Origin: an uncultured Lachnospiraceae bacterium | Lineage (GTDB): Bacteria; Bacillota; Clostridia; Lachnospirales; Lachnospiraceae | Assembly: GCA_902789735.1 (NCBI GenBank) | Contig: CADAOZ010000011.1 | Span: 1-64,000, forward strand | Length of the DNA: 64,000 nucleotides | Direction: 5' to 3' | In this document: positions 26,011 through 35,676 of the stretch, one piece after another | Layout: every line of letters starts with the position of its first letter | Numbering within the stretch: position 1 is the stretch's first letter | Made by a program: the position numbers and the translations under genes | Notes under the pieces: generated by a model | Told to the model about the DNA's origin: nothing | What the model saw: only the letters and a program-made list of their open reading frames with translations | Database searches by the model: none

Positions 26011-27447
26011 ATGCAGATCAGATCATTCTGGCCGCAGTGGGACCTGGGCGAAAAGGCCGGCGGGGACAGCAGCGGCGAATACTATCGTTTATATAATCGG
26101 GAAGAGGGAGCGGAGCAGAAGGAAGCCCTGATGCTGGTCATTGATATCCCGCAGGATCCGGCAGAGACAGCGGGACTCCGGTCGGCCGGTCTGGATGCGG
26201 ACGGGATCCGGGTCTATTATGATAAAAAAGCAAGGGAGATCGTACGCGGTGCCGGCAGGTTCATGCATATGCGCAAGGGTGATACCATTGTTCCGGTCAG
26301 AGCCTGTGACTATGAACCCCATACAGACGGACCGGGCATGCGGATCTATGTCCTGATGGACCGGCTGGCCGGTCTGGAACCTTTTATGGAATCAGTCTCC
26401 GAAGACGGTCACGCGGATCCCTGGGCGGTGGTCTGTCTGGCTGCAGATCTGTGCGGCGCCGTGGAATATTGTGCGGAGAACGGGCTGGTACATGGCGGAA
26501 TCCGGCCTTCTGCTGTTTTTGTAAGGGAAGACGGGACCTTTATGCTGGGCAGTTTTGACCTGTCCGGCAGACATATAGCTGCCGGAAATGAACCTTACAG
26601 CATGAACGAGCTCAGCCTTTATATGGCCCCGGAACAGGCCGCAGGCGCCCCCCGCAGCGAGCAGACGGATCTGTATTCGGCTGCCATGATCATCTACCGG
26701 TATTTTAACCATGGCAGACTGCCTTTTTATCCTCTCTGGCCCAATCCGGTCTCTCCCTCAGACATGATGCGGGCCCAGACCCGCCGCGTACAGGGGAATC
26801 CCATCCCGGGTCCGGACGATACGGACCACCAGATGGCGGAGATCCTGAAGAAAGCCTGTGATCCCGATCCCGGGAAACGATATGGATCGGCAGCGGAACT
26901 GCGGGCCGCCATCCTCCACTGGGCCTGGGACCATAATTACCTGCATATTGCCCCGGGCGGCAGAAAAGAAGAAGAGAACGACCATTATGACAGACTGACC
27001 GGGCGGTATGTCCTGAACCCGGACACGGTCCCCGGCGCAGAGCGCATGCCGGACATGTCAGGCATATCCACGGGTCTGTGGGAAGCCGAAGCCGGGCAGG
27101 CAGACGCGGAAGAACCGGCAGAAGAGGCTCCCGACGATACCATCATGCTGTACAGGCTGGATTTTGTTAATGAAACAGGATTCTCCGGCAGTTTATTTAT
27201 TACCGAAGAGGAACGTCTGGCGCTGGAGGGCGCGGAGCCGGAGATCGTCTCCGGGGAAACGGGAGAGGCGGAAGAGACTGCCGCATCCGGAATATCCCGC
27301 AGAAACAAAACGGTCCGCAGGGTCCGCAGCAGGTACAGCGGACTGCGGTTCGCGGTTTTCTTCCTTATACTGCTCGCGCTGATCCTCTTCTTTGTTCTGA
27401 ATCCTCTGGGACTGGACTTTACGCCGCTGTATGACCTGTTCCGCTAG
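26011..27447 (+). CDS. Membrane-anchored protein-kinase-like protein (pseudokinase)
   Basis: The protein has 478 residues. A protein kinase fold runs from about 35 to 310, with a hinge-like YVLMDRLAG, a catalytic-loop equivalent LVHGGIRPSAVFV (HRD reads HGG, residues 161-163), a DFG equivalent GSFD, an intact MAPEQ and SEQTDLYSAAMIIYRYF. The VAIK lysine is also missing, so catalysis is unlikely. A linker (about 320-445) rich in acid residues leads to one membrane helix near 448-470. ATG 26011 has CAGGAG 7 nt upstream. It probably acts as a scaffold or sensor. The kinase/phosphatase cluster at 42.8-46.8 kb could supply partners, but it is 15 kb away. Confidence 0.8.
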   Translation: MQIRSFWPQWDLGEKAGGDSSGEYYRLYNREEGAEQKEALMLVIDIPQDPAETAGLRSAGLDADGIRVYYDKKAREIVRGAGRFMHMRKGDTIVPVRACDYEPHTDGPGMRIYVLMDRLAGLEPFMESVSEDGHADPWAVVCLAADLCGAVEYCAENGLVHGGIRPSAVFVREDGTFMLGSFDLSGRHIAAGNEPYSMNELSLYMAPEQAAGAPRSEQTDLYSAAMIIYRYFNHGRLPFYPLWPNPVSPSDMMRAQTRRVQGNPIPGPDDTDHQMAEILKKACDPDPGKRYGSAAELRAAILHWAWDHNYLHIAPGGRKEEENDHYDRLTGRYVLNPDTVPGAERMPDMSGISTGLWEAEAGQADAEEPAEEAPDDTIMLYRLDFVNETGFSGSLFITEEERLALEGAEPEIVSGETGEAEETAASGISRRNKTVRRVRSRYSGLRFAVFFLILLALILFFVLNPLGLDFTPLYDLFR

Positions 27448-27561
27448 ATTCCTTTCATCGGAGAGAACAAAATTCTGGGCCGGATGCTGTTTTCAGCAGG
27501 GGGAACCGGCGCCTGACAGGGCAGGGACATAATGGGCCTTTGTCAGACAATATGGAAACAG

Positions 27562-27609
27562 AAAAGTGCCGCCGCGCCGGATTCTTTGACCGGCGCGGCG
27601 GCACTTTTT
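27562..27609. terminator. Strong bidirectional terminator
   Basis: An AAAAGTGCCGCCGCGCCGG arm pairs with its full reverse complement around a 9-nt loop, with T-tracts either way. It separates the plus-strand pseudokinase gene from the convergent yihY-type gene. The rest of 27448-27723 shows nothing else. Confidence 0.92.
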
Positions 27610-27723
27610 GGTTTTGGGTTTGATGAATCTTCTTCTCAGGACCTGATTCTGTATTCAGTTCCGGATAATATACGGATTCTCAGAATGGACTTTATAAAGG
27701 ATGCTGTTTTTCGGATATTCAGT

Positions 27724-28566
27724 TCATCTGATCCTGCTGCCCAGCAGGACGGAATTGATCTCCGCGCCCAGCATGAGGATATACATGCAGATGTACAGCC
27801 AGAACATTCCCATGGCCAGGGTCGTCAGGCTGCCGTACATGGAGAAACCGTTGTAATCGGTCGCGTAGATGCCCAGGATGTAGGAAAAGACCATCCAGCC
27901 CAGGGCTGAGAACAGGGCACCGGGCAGCATGGGGCGGAAATGGAGATTGACAGCCGGGAAAGTCTGGTACATCAGGGAGAAGACCAGAGTCAGCAGGGTC
28001 AGAAGGATCAGCCATTTGATTTCCGTATCCAGCAGGAAGAACAGCTGGGGAAGGTAGCCGTCGATCCAGATTTGGATGGGCTTCCATAAAAGGGTCAGGG
28101 CCAGGAAAGCCAGGATCCCGATCGCGAAAACAGAGGTATAAAGGATAGCCCAGAAGCGGAGCACGAACCAGTTGCGGGTCTCCGGGACCGCGAATATTAC
28201 ATCAAAGCCGTAGGACAGACTGTGCATGGCCTTGGAACTGGCCCACAGGGCCGCGATCAGGGTAATGGATACCAGACTGACGGAACCGGAATAAAGTTCT
28301 GCCAGAATATTGCTGATCAGGTTCTGGATGGGCTCCAGCAGAACGAAATCCTCCGGCAGCAGCTCCATGATCAGGTCCATCAGGTCCTGCTGGTTGTATG
28401 GCGTAAAGCGCATCAGCTGCAGCAGCAGGATCACAAACGGTACCACTGACAGCAGCATGAAGAAAGCGGACTGTGCGGCAAACGCGCTGATCCTGTCTTC
28501 GATGCTCTGGTTAAAGAGCCTGACGATAAAGATCAGGAACCGATCTCTTTTAGTTTGCTTATTCAT
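27724..28566 (-). CDS. YihY/BrkB family inner membrane protein
   Basis: The protein has 280 residues with six predicted membrane helices. Family signatures include SAFAAQSAFFMLLSVVPFVI near the N-terminus, ALWASSKAMHSLSYGFD in the middle, and GALFSALGWMVFSYILGIYA near the C-terminus. The family is widespread but its function is not established; an old ribonuclease BN label is wrong. The frame is open further upstream, but the ATG at 28566 is preceded by AGGAGG and starts at the expected MNKQTKRDRF. It overlaps the end of the upstream membrane-protein gene by 8 bp, so the two are coupled. Confidence 0.92.
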   Translation of the reverse strand: MNKQTKRDRFLIFIVRLFNQSIEDRISAFAAQSAFFMLLSVVPFVILLLQLMRFTPYNQQDLMDLIMELLPEDFVLLEPIQNLISNILAELYSGSVSLVSITLIAALWASSKAMHSLSYGFDVIFAVPETRNWFVLRFWAILYTSVFAIGILAFLALTLLWKPIQIWIDGYLPQLFFLLDTEIKWLILLTLLTLVFSLMYQTFPAVNLHFRPMLPGALFSALGWMVFSYILGIYATDYNGFSMYGSLTTLAMGMFWLYICMYILMLGAEINSVLLGSRIR

Positions 28567-30406
28567 CGGCAGTGTTTTCCTCCTGCCCTTCTTCCTCTGC
28601 ATTGGCCGCAGTATCTGCAGTCCCGGTATCCTCAGCCGCAGAATCCGCGGACTGTTCTTTTGCAGCTGCGGCATCCTCCGTTTCCTCTGCTGCGGAAGCA
28701 TCGTCTGCGGCCTGCAGGCGGTAGACACGGTAAGCGGTGCCGATCCGGTCAGTCTCGGTGACGGCTGCGCTAATACCATAATGTTCCTGCACGTACAGGG
28801 CGATCTCTTCCGGGATATCTTCCTGTCCGGTGATCAGATAAATCCGGTCATTTTCGGTGATGGAACGGAACAGCGTATAGGCGTCTTCTGTTCCGTAGGC
28901 AGCCAGGCGGTGTTCAAAACGTCCGCTGAAGCTGTCCCTTCCGCCCAGATCGATCAGGTTGGAGGGATATTTATCTGCTGTATGGCCGATAACAGGAAGT
29001 CCCTTTTGCAGATCGTACGCCGCGTCAGATGTACAGCAGAAGAGGCTGTCGGTATGGGCGGCCAGATAGTTTCTCAGTTCGCTGCCGTGACCGGCCGTAT
29101 CCGGTGTGAGCCTGGAAAAGTAGACGGTCCCGAACAGATAGCAGACGGCGACCAGGACGGCTGCCTGTACGATCATGACGGTCAGAGTCCGGTCGGTTTC
29201 CGTTTCTTCATTTTTCTCACGGACTGAAACGCCCAGGATCACAAGAATCTCCAGAAGACCCAGGATCAGCAGCGGCAGCATCAGCCGGCTGAAGACCATC
29301 CGGAAGAAATAGAGGGAGCCGGTCATGGCGCAGGTAATCACGCCCGACAAAAGGATCAGGCCCAGATCCCGCCATTTTGCCCGGCCAAACAGGCCCAGCA
29401 GGACAGCAGCAGCCATGGCGCCGGCAGGCAGGAATAGGAACAGATCCACATTGGTCAGGATGGAGTCCAGAATGGCCCGGGCGTCGAATTCGAAGCGTTC
29501 ATGAATGTTGATTCCCTCGGCCAGGGTCAGAAGTTTCTGGGTTCCGAAAGCGGCGGTATCTGCGAAGGTATGATTCTCCATCAGGGCAATATCATTTTCT
29601 GTCCAGGAGATATTTCTATATAGATCGGCATATTCAGTCCGGTCCGGCAGATCCGCTGTCTGGATCAGGTAACTGGCGTCTGCCCAGGAAGCGTAGCTGC
29701 CCCAGGGATCCCCGTAAATTCTTTGCAGCCGTGCCCCTGTGGTCATAAAAGCCCCGGCCCAGACCGCCGCCATCAGGATAATGGCCGCCAGCCAGCGGAT
29801 ACCATTATGATCCATCAGGCCTCTGAGGAAGAGAGGCAGCAGCAGCAGGATCGCGGCGGGAAGAACACTCAGCCGCAGCCCGCAGCCGCCGATGATCAGC
29901 AGGATCCCCAGGAGCCAGGAAAAGAGTCTGGATACAATATGGTCACTGCTGCGGATGCCAAAGACCGTCATAATACCGCTTCCTGCAGCCAGGAAAGCAA
30001 TGGTCAGATAATTGAACTCCAGCAGGGCGGAGACCATGAATACATATATGACCAGGTGGAACAGGACGGTATCAGCCCTTTTGGTGACCAGCCAGTGCAT
30101 GGAAGTAAAAGATAAAAAGCAGAGGCCCATCAGAAAAGCGCTGTAGATGTTGAAAACTTCCAGAGCTGCTCCGGCCCGGGCCAGAGCGGTCGTCAGCAGA
30201 GCGCTCAGGTAATACTGGGCGGTCTGATCGGCGCCTGTTCCCATGGCGCCGCCGGTGATGCCGGCCTGCAGGTAATCCGCGTCCGAGCTGAAAGGTACTT
30301 TCAGCATAAAAAAGAAGAGCAGACAGAGCAGCAGCGTAACCATCGTATAAATAAGAAAAAGCCATATACCCCATTTCTGACCGGTTTTAGCTTCCTGATT
30401 TTCCAT
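28559..30406 (-). CDS. Unknown multi-pass membrane protein with acidic Ala/Glu tail
   Basis: The protein has about 615 residues. There are roughly ten to twelve hydrophobic segments between 12 and 430. The first extracytoplasmic loop (VPFSSDADYLQAGITGG) carries an Asp pair-like motif as in some GT-C glycosyltransferases. A soluble C-terminal domain (about 435-565) follows, then a low-complexity tail rich in Ala, Glu and Asp. I do not recognise the family; a lipid-linked sugar transferase is possible but not shown. It is the first gene of a two-gene unit with the YihY gene. The start is ATG 30406 after AAGGAAGG. Confidence 0.8.
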   Translation of the reverse strand: MENQEAKTGQKWGIWLFLIYTMVTLLLCLLFFFMLKVPFSSDADYLQAGITGGAMGTGADQTAQYYLSALLTTALARAGAALEVFNIYSAFLMGLCFLSFTSMHWLVTKRADTVLFHLVIYVFMVSALLEFNYLTIAFLAAGSGIMTVFGIRSSDHIVSRLFSWLLGILLIIGGCGLRLSVLPAAILLLLPLFLRGLMDHNGIRWLAAIILMAAVWAGAFMTTGARLQRIYGDPWGSYASWADASYLIQTADLPDRTEYADLYRNISWTENDIALMENHTFADTAAFGTQKLLTLAEGINIHERFEFDARAILDSILTNVDLFLFLPAGAMAAAVLLGLFGRAKWRDLGLILLSGVITCAMTGSLYFFRMVFSRLMLPLLILGLLEILVILGVSVREKNEETETDRTLTVMIVQAAVLVAVCYLFGTVYFSRLTPDTAGHGSELRNYLAAHTDSLFCCTSDAAYDLQKGLPVIGHTADKYPSNLIDLGGRDSFSGRFEHRLAAYGTEDAYTLFRSITENDRIYLITGQEDIPEEIALYVQEHYGISAAVTETDRIGTAYRVYRLQAADDASAAEETEDAAAAKEQSADSAAEDTGTADTAANAEEEGQEENTADE

Positions 30407-30653
30407 GATCAAACATTCCTTCCTTTTTTTATAATTTAAGCATCTCTTATTTTACATTTTTTCGGGGCAGGTGTCATCTGTTAGACAATATTCTGTCAGA
30501 AGCTTTTGGCGGGGGAGCCGGCGGCAGAAATACTATTATGATCATCCTGCGTGAAGTTGGAAAAGAAAGCTATGCAAAACAGTAAAAAAATATACGTTTT
30601 AAAAAATCCAAATGGGTAAAAGGTTAAAAAACAAAAAATTTTTTTGGAATCCA

Positions 30654-30689
30654 TGCTATAATAGGCAATATTAAAGGAGGCAACTCCTT
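30654..30689 (+). promoter_or_regulatory. Extended -10 promoter and 5' hairpin for the lipoprotein gene
   Basis: TGC-TATAAT at 30654-30662 is an extended -10 with no good -35. It is followed within 12 nt by AAGGAG-GCAA-CTCCTT (30674-30689), a hairpin at the predicted 5' end of the mRNA that hides a decoy ribosome binding site. The true AAAGGAG before the ATG is further on. Such a 5' stem may stabilise the transcript. The interval 30407-30725 holds no gene. Confidence 0.55.
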
Positions 30690-30725
30690 CGTAGTGTTCA
30701 TTTTTCATAAAAAAAGGAGATTATT

Positions 30726-31445
30726 ATGAGAAAGAAAAACGAAATCACACGTAAGCTCGCGCTGCTCCTGTGTGCCGTTCTGGCAGCAGGCGTGGTCATC
30801 ACAGGCTGTGGTTCTTCCTCCAGCACGTCCGCGCCTGCGGAAGAGGCGACCGAAGCTGTCAGTGAAGTGACCGAGGAAACGACCGAAGCTGTCAGCGAAG
30901 CAGCAGAGGAAGAAGTTCCCGTCGTAGAGGAGACTGCGACCACAGAAGCAGCTGCACTCAGCGCTACTGCAGCGGAAGGCGCCACTGTCGCCGCGATCAA
31001 CGATGCAGCTTTCGCCCAGGTATTTAATGGCGGCGTCATCACAGACGTCACATCCGCCGGGGAGGAGACGACAGTAGAAGCTCAGGAGATTACAGAGGAT
31101 ACGATTAACGCTGCCGCTTCCATGACAAAAGGTGATGTCTACCAGGACAACCCCAGCGTTTCTCTTCCCAAGCTGACACCTCCTTTCACAACGCCTGAGC
31201 AGTCCCTGATTTATCTGATGGATTATATCCGCACTTCTTCCTACACCCAGGATGTCTATATTTACGGCGGATATGAGAACGGCATCGACCTCTTTGTTCT
31301 CTGCAGCGTTGGCGGCAAGAAGATCGGCGTCGATACGATCTATGAGAGCGATCTGACGAATGCCAGAGCTTTCGGCGTTATGAGAAACAACGGCGCAATT
31401 GCCTCTGCTGATGAATATGGCAATTCCAAGATTGAGAAATACTGA
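30726..31445 (+). CDS. Secreted lipoprotein of unknown function
   Basis: The protein has 239 residues. A clear lipoprotein signal peptide (basic MRKKNEITRK, then LALLLCAVLAAGVV) ends in the lipobox ITGC, so it is attached to the outer face of the membrane. A Glu/Ala/Thr/Val-rich stalk (about 35-90) follows, then a folded C-terminal region (about 150-239) around TPEQSLIYLMDYIRTSSYTQDVYIYGG that I cannot assign. Monocistronic, with a strong ribosome binding site and its own terminator. Confidence 0.85.
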   Translation: MRKKNEITRKLALLLCAVLAAGVVITGCGSSSSTSAPAEEATEAVSEVTEETTEAVSEAAEEEVPVVEETATTEAAALSATAAEGATVAAINDAAFAQVFNGGVITDVTSAGEETTVEAQEITEDTINAAASMTKGDVYQDNPSVSLPKLTPPFTTPEQSLIYLMDYIRTSSYTQDVYIYGGYENGIDLFVLCSVGGKKIGVDTIYESDLTNARAFGVMRNNGAIASADEYGNSKIEKY

Positions 31446-31520
31446 TTTTGAAACGGATCGTCCCTGAAAGGCTGGTACGCAAAGCCTGACGGGCGTAAAT
31501 CTGTATAACAGAACCAGCGG

Positions 31521-31555
31521 ACAGACCGGCAGGAAAACTGCCGGTCTGTTTGCTT
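31521..31555 (+). terminator. Terminator of the lipoprotein gene
   Basis: ACAGACCGGCAG pairs with CTGCCGGTCTGT around GAAAA, followed by a TTGCTTTGTT run that also serves as part of the next promoter. Confidence 0.8.
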
Positions 31556-31579
31556 TGTTCTGCCGGAATCTGCTACAAT
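31550..31579 (+). promoter_or_regulatory. Promoter of ygiQ
   Basis: TTGCTT (31550-31555), an 18-nt spacer and TGC-TACAAT (-10 at 31574-31579). The ATG at 31578 falls inside the -10, which excludes it as the ygiQ start. Confidence 0.65.
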
Positions 31580-31634
31580 GGCAGGACAGAAGAAGCATAA
31601 AAGGAGCCTGGTATCCTTTCAGGGAAGGAATGAT

Positions 31635-33638
31635 ATGAGTCTGGGATTTTTACCTGTGAATCGGAAAGATATGAAAGAAGCCGGCCTGGACAGGCTGGAT
31701 TTTGTATATGTCTGCGGGGACGCCTATGTGGATCATCCCAGCTTCGGCAGTGCCATTATCGGCAGGATCCTGCAGGCCCATGGCTATTCGGTGGGCATGA
31801 TCTGCCAGCCTGACTGGAAGGATCCGGCAAGTATCGGGATTCTGGGAGAGCCCCGTCTGGGATTCCTGGTCTCTTCCGGCAATATGGATTCCATGGTCAA
31901 CCATTATACCGTCTCCCGCCGGCGCCGGCAGAAGGATGCCTACAGTCCCGGCGGCCTTATGGGCAAACGGCCTGACTACGCGGTCATTGTCTACTGCAAC
32001 CTGATCCGCAGGACTTACAAACATACACCCATCATTATCGGAGGGATCGAAGCCAGCCTGCGCCGGCTGGGCCATTATGATTACTGGTCCGATAAGGTAC
32101 GCCGTTCGATCCTGCTGGATTCCGGCGCGGACCTTGTCTCCTATGGGATGGGAGAACACAGCATTATTGAGATTGCTGACGCCCTGGATTCCGGTCTGGA
32201 TGTCAGGGACGTGACTTTTATCAGAGGGACCGTCTTCAAGACCAGAGACGCCTCTTATAAAGAAGAGGCCCTGGTCCTGCCTTCTTTTGAGGAGATTCTG
32301 CGGGATAAGGAGGCCTACGCACGCAGCTATGCCATCCAGCACAGGAATACGGACCCTTTCCGGGCCAAAAAGCTCTGTGAGACCTATGACGGCAGCCTGT
32401 TCGTGATTCAGAATCCGCCGGCCATGCCCCTGACGACCCGGGAGATGGATGATGTTTATGCCCTTCCCTATATGCGGGCCTGGCATCCCTCCTACGATGA
32501 GGCCGGCGGTGTCCCGGCCCTTTCGGAGATCAAATTCTCCCTGACTTCCAACCGGGGCTGTTTTGGGGACTGCAATTTCTGTGCCCTTACCTTTCATGAG
32601 GGAAGGATCGTGCAGGCCAGGAGCCATGATTCGATCCTGGAGGAAGCCAGAGCCTGTATCGGGGATCCTGATTTTAAGGGATATATCCACGATGTCGGCG
32701 GCCCGACCGCGGAATTCCGCAGGCCGGCCTGCAGTAAGCAGATGAAAGTGGGGGCCTGTCAGGACCGCAAATGTCTGTATCCGGAGCCCTGCCCCAATCT
32801 GGAGGTCGACCACAAAGACTATCTGGCCCTGCTGAAGAAGATCCGGTCTCTGCCGGGCGTCAAAAAAGTCTTTGTCAGGTCGGGCTTCCGTTTTGATTAT
32901 CTGATGGCGGACAGAAACCGGGAATTTCTGCGGGAGCTGGTGGAACATCATGTCAGCGGTCAGCTGCGGACGGCGCCCGAGCATATATCAGACAATGTGC
33001 TCAGACGGATGGGTAAACCTTCGGTGGATGTCTATAACGCTTTTGTCCGGGAATTTGAAAAACTGAATCGGAAACTGCAGAAAAAACAGTATATCGTACC
33101 CTATCTGATGTCCTCTCATCCGGGCAGTACCATGAAGGACGCCATTGCGCTGGCGGAATATATCCGGGAACTCGGGTATATGCCGGAACAGGTCCAGGAT
33201 TTTTATCCGACCCCCGGCACGGTATCCACCTGCATGTACTATACCGGGCTGGATCCTCTGACCATGGAGAAAGTCTATGTGGCCGTGGATCCCCATGAAA
33301 AGGCCATGCAGAGGGCTCTGATCCAGTACAGGGACCCGGTCAACTACGATCTGGTCAAAGAAGCCCTGCTTCGGGAAGGGCGTCAGGATCTGATCGGATT
33401 CGGGGAAAAATGCCTGATCCCGCCCAGAAAAATCAGCCGCCGGCCGGCTGCCGGCCGGGGGAAACATACAGAGCGGAGAGCGGAAGCCGGACATATACGG
33501 ACTCCGGACAGACACGAGAGCAGGCAGGGCAGGAGCAGCGCTTCCGGCAGACCGGCCGCCGGACGACATCAGGGCAGCGCCGCCGGACGCGGGAAAAAAG
33601 CTGCGGGCCGGACCGGACGGCGCTCCGGAAAGAGATAA
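31635..33638 (+). CDS. YgiQ family radical SAM protein
   Basis: The protein has about 667 residues. It contains an N-terminal cobalamin-like domain region (DFVYVCGDAYVDHPSFG), a radical SAM cluster motif CFGDCNFC, a conserved YIHDVGGPTAEFR segment, extra cysteines (CSKQMKVGACQDRKCLYPEPC), and APEHISDNVLRRMGKP. The substrate of YgiQ is unknown. The last 70 residues are an Arg/Gly/Ala-rich basic tail (GRGKKAAGRTGRRSGKR). Start ATG 31635 has GGAAGGAA upstream, and the earlier ATG lies in the promoter. Ends with a good terminator. Confidence 0.95.
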   Translation: MSLGFLPVNRKDMKEAGLDRLDFVYVCGDAYVDHPSFGSAIIGRILQAHGYSVGMICQPDWKDPASIGILGEPRLGFLVSSGNMDSMVNHYTVSRRRRQKDAYSPGGLMGKRPDYAVIVYCNLIRRTYKHTPIIIGGIEASLRRLGHYDYWSDKVRRSILLDSGADLVSYGMGEHSIIEIADALDSGLDVRDVTFIRGTVFKTRDASYKEEALVLPSFEEILRDKEAYARSYAIQHRNTDPFRAKKLCETYDGSLFVIQNPPAMPLTTREMDDVYALPYMRAWHPSYDEAGGVPALSEIKFSLTSNRGCFGDCNFCALTFHEGRIVQARSHDSILEEARACIGDPDFKGYIHDVGGPTAEFRRPACSKQMKVGACQDRKCLYPEPCPNLEVDHKDYLALLKKIRSLPGVKKVFVRSGFRFDYLMADRNREFLRELVEHHVSGQLRTAPEHISDNVLRRMGKPSVDVYNAFVREFEKLNRKLQKKQYIVPYLMSSHPGSTMKDAIALAEYIRELGYMPEQVQDFYPTPGTVSTCMYYTGLDPLTMEKVYVAVDPHEKAMQRALIQYRDPVNYDLVKEALLREGRQDLIGFGEKCLIPPRKISRRPAAGRGKHTERRAEAGHIRTPDRHESRQGRSSASGRPAAGRHQGSAAGRGKKAAGRTGRRSGKR

Positions 33639-33667
33639 CAGAAAGATACAGAAAACGACTGAAAAAA

Positions 33668-33705
33668 TCCCCTTACGGCCTCCTGCGGAAGCCATAAGGG
33701 GAATG
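33668..33705. terminator. Terminator after ygiQ
   Basis: TCCCCTTACGGC pairs with GCCATAAGGGGA (one mismatch), followed by TGCTGTTTTT. Confidence 0.75.
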
Positions 33706-33771
33706 CTGTTTTTGGAAGTATAGTGTCAGACAGCAGGACAGGAATACGGTCAGCCGGTCTGTCCGGCCCGG

Positions 33772-34542
33772 CTATTTGATGATCCTGCGGATACAGGCGA
33801 TCGTTCTGTAATTGGCATAGGAGATCTTGATTCCGTCCCTGCGGTTGGCGGCATGCACGATCTTGTTATTGCCGATGTAGACAGCCACATGACCGGAATA
33901 GAAAATCAGGTCGCCGGGTTTTGCGGCCTTCAGGTTTTTGACGCTTTTGCCGTAAGCGCGCTGAGACCTGTCATAATGGGGCAGATAATAGCCGAAATGC
34001 TTATAGACCGCTTTGGTAAATCCGGAACAGTCAGCCCCCCGGGTCAGGCTTTCACCGCCCCATACATAAGGATTGCCGACGAACTGGACCGCGTATTTGG
34101 CGACTTCCTTTCCTGTCGCTTTAGCGGCCTTTTTGGAGTCGGCGGCCTTCTGGGCCGATTGCTTTTTCTTTTTGTCGGCGGCCTGATCAGCTTTATCCGT
34201 ATTTCCGGATTTGGAATTTTCCACCACATATGTACGGTATACATATCCTGTGGTCCCGTTGAACTTTACTTTCAGCCATTTACCGCCGTCATCTTTTACG
34301 ACGGTCAGCTTCTGGCCGTTATAGAGGCTGCGGATCACGGCGTACCCCATGCCGGGGCCGGACCGCATGTTAAGGGAAGTCTTTACCTTAACGGTGACTG
34401 TCTGACCTGCTTCCGCCGCGTAAGCGCTGACCGGCGGCGGTGTCAGGGGTCCGCTCAGCACGGACAGACAGAGAAACAGGACGATGAGTATTCGGATTTT
34501 ATTGATCAACTTTGCTGACAAAGCAGTATACCCCTCAAACAT
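33772..34542 (-). CDS. Secreted SH3b-NlpC/P60 peptidoglycan hydrolase
   Basis: The protein has about 256 residues. A hydrophobic signal segment (IRILIVLFLCLSVLSG) is followed by a bacterial SH3 domain (TVKVKTSLNMRSGPGMGYAV through YVYRTYVV), a Lys/Ala-rich linker, and an NlpC/P60 domain with the catalytic Cys in RGADCSGFTKAVY and His in YSGHVAVYIGN. Such enzymes cut D-Glu-DAP-type peptide bonds in the cell wall. I use ATG 34542. A TTG at 34521 has a better ribosome binding site (GAGGGG at 34531-34536) and would give a neater signal peptide. Monocistronic. The 34543-34911 gap holds only the next gene's promoter region (TACAAT at 34855-34860). Confidence 0.92.
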   Translation of the reverse strand: MFEGYTALSAKLINKIRILIVLFLCLSVLSGPLTPPPVSAYAAEAGQTVTVKVKTSLNMRSGPGMGYAVIRSLYNGQKLTVVKDDGGKWLKVKFNGTTGYVYRTYVVENSKSGNTDKADQAADKKKKQSAQKAADSKKAAKATGKEVAKYAVQFVGNPYVWGGESLTRGADCSGFTKAVYKHFGYYLPHYDRSQRAYGKSVKNLKAAKPGDLIFYSGHVAVYIGNNKIVHAANRRDGIKISYANYRTIACIRRIIK

Positions 34543-34911
34543 GATATTGTGCCTAAACACAAAGAAAAGCCCATATATTGCGGAATTGTTACATTCCATT
34601 ACAAATATTACCCGTTTGATATAAGTGTGTCAACTGAAAATTGATGTGCAGCAAAGTTATATGTTTAGTTAATTCTGGCCTGATTGGTAAGATTATCTGA
34701 TTCGCTCATAAAATCATATTATTATCAGTCAATTTGAGGAAAACCAATATAAACACAGACAGTTTTGCGGCGGAATGGACGGGAAGACGCAGCTCCATAC
34801 CGCGGGCCGGCGGGAAACCGGATGGAAAATAAAGACTTTATCTGAAGAAGATGATACAATAGCATAGGTCCCACGCAGGGGGCGGATGTAAACAGAAGGC
34901 TGGAGTAAGTC

Positions 34912-35676
34912 ATGCGCAGAAACGGACAGTATAAGCAACAATATGGAAAAAAAACCGGCAGGAGCCGGCCTGCAGCCTGCATCGCCATGCTTCTGACGAT
35001 CGTCATGCTGCTGACAGGCGGCTGCGGCTATTCGACCAGCCGGAAACAGGAGCAGGAGAACAGGATCTGTTCGGTTGTCTGCATCGGAGACAGCCTCACC
35101 TATGGAACCGGGGCAAATGACCCGATCAGTCAATCATATCCGGCGGTACTTGGGGATATACTGGGACCGGGCTATACAGTTGCCGGGTATGGTCAGGACG
35201 GAGCCATTGTAACCAGCGGCAGAAAGCGGTCCTATGACAGGACAGACTGTTATAAAGAAAGCGTGGTCTCTCATGCCGACATACTGGTCGTTCTTCTGGG
35301 CCTGAATGATTCGAAAGAGTATTACTGGGACGGACCGGTCAAGTTCCGGGCCCAGTATGAGAATCTGCTGGACAGCTATCTGCTCCGGGACAGGCATACA
35401 CGGATCATGCTCTGTACCTGTCCGGAAGGACTGTATATTGACGGACAGACGGAAGGCCCGGCCCGTTTTCATATAGAGCCGGCCAATGCCAGAATAATCA
35501 ATAAAGTGATCCGTGAGGTGGCACTGGACAGAAAGCTTCCCCTGGTGGATCTGGCAGGACTGGCCGCGAAGCATCCGGAATGGTTTGCGGAGGATGGCAT
35601 TCACCCGGACGCCGCGGGCTATGCCGCAATGGCCGGAATGATAGGCGTTGCGATTACCCAAACAGGAAATGACTGA
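34912..35676 (+). CDS. SGNH/GDSL-type esterase lipoprotein
   Basis: The protein has 254 residues. The N-terminus is basic, then hydrophobic (ACIAMLLTIVMLLTGGC) with a lipobox Cys, so it is probably a surface lipoprotein. The SGNH signature is present: CIGDSLTYGTG (catalytic Ser), a Gly in block II (GYGQDGAI), VVLLGLNDSK (Asn) and DGIHPDAAGY (Asp and His). It would act on an ester in the wall or on an external substrate. Its stop overlaps the beginning of a broken SpaA-type frame. Confidence 0.88.
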   Translation: MRRNGQYKQQYGKKTGRSRPAACIAMLLTIVMLLTGGCGYSTSRKQEQENRICSVVCIGDSLTYGTGANDPISQSYPAVLGDILGPGYTVAGYGQDGAIVTSGRKRSYDRTDCYKESVVSHADILVVLLGLNDSKEYYWDGPVKFRAQYENLLDSYLLRDRHTRIMLCTCPEGLYIDGQTEGPARFHIEPANARIINKVIREVALDRKLPLVDLAGLAAKHPEWFAEDGIHPDAAGYAAMAGMIGVAITQTGND

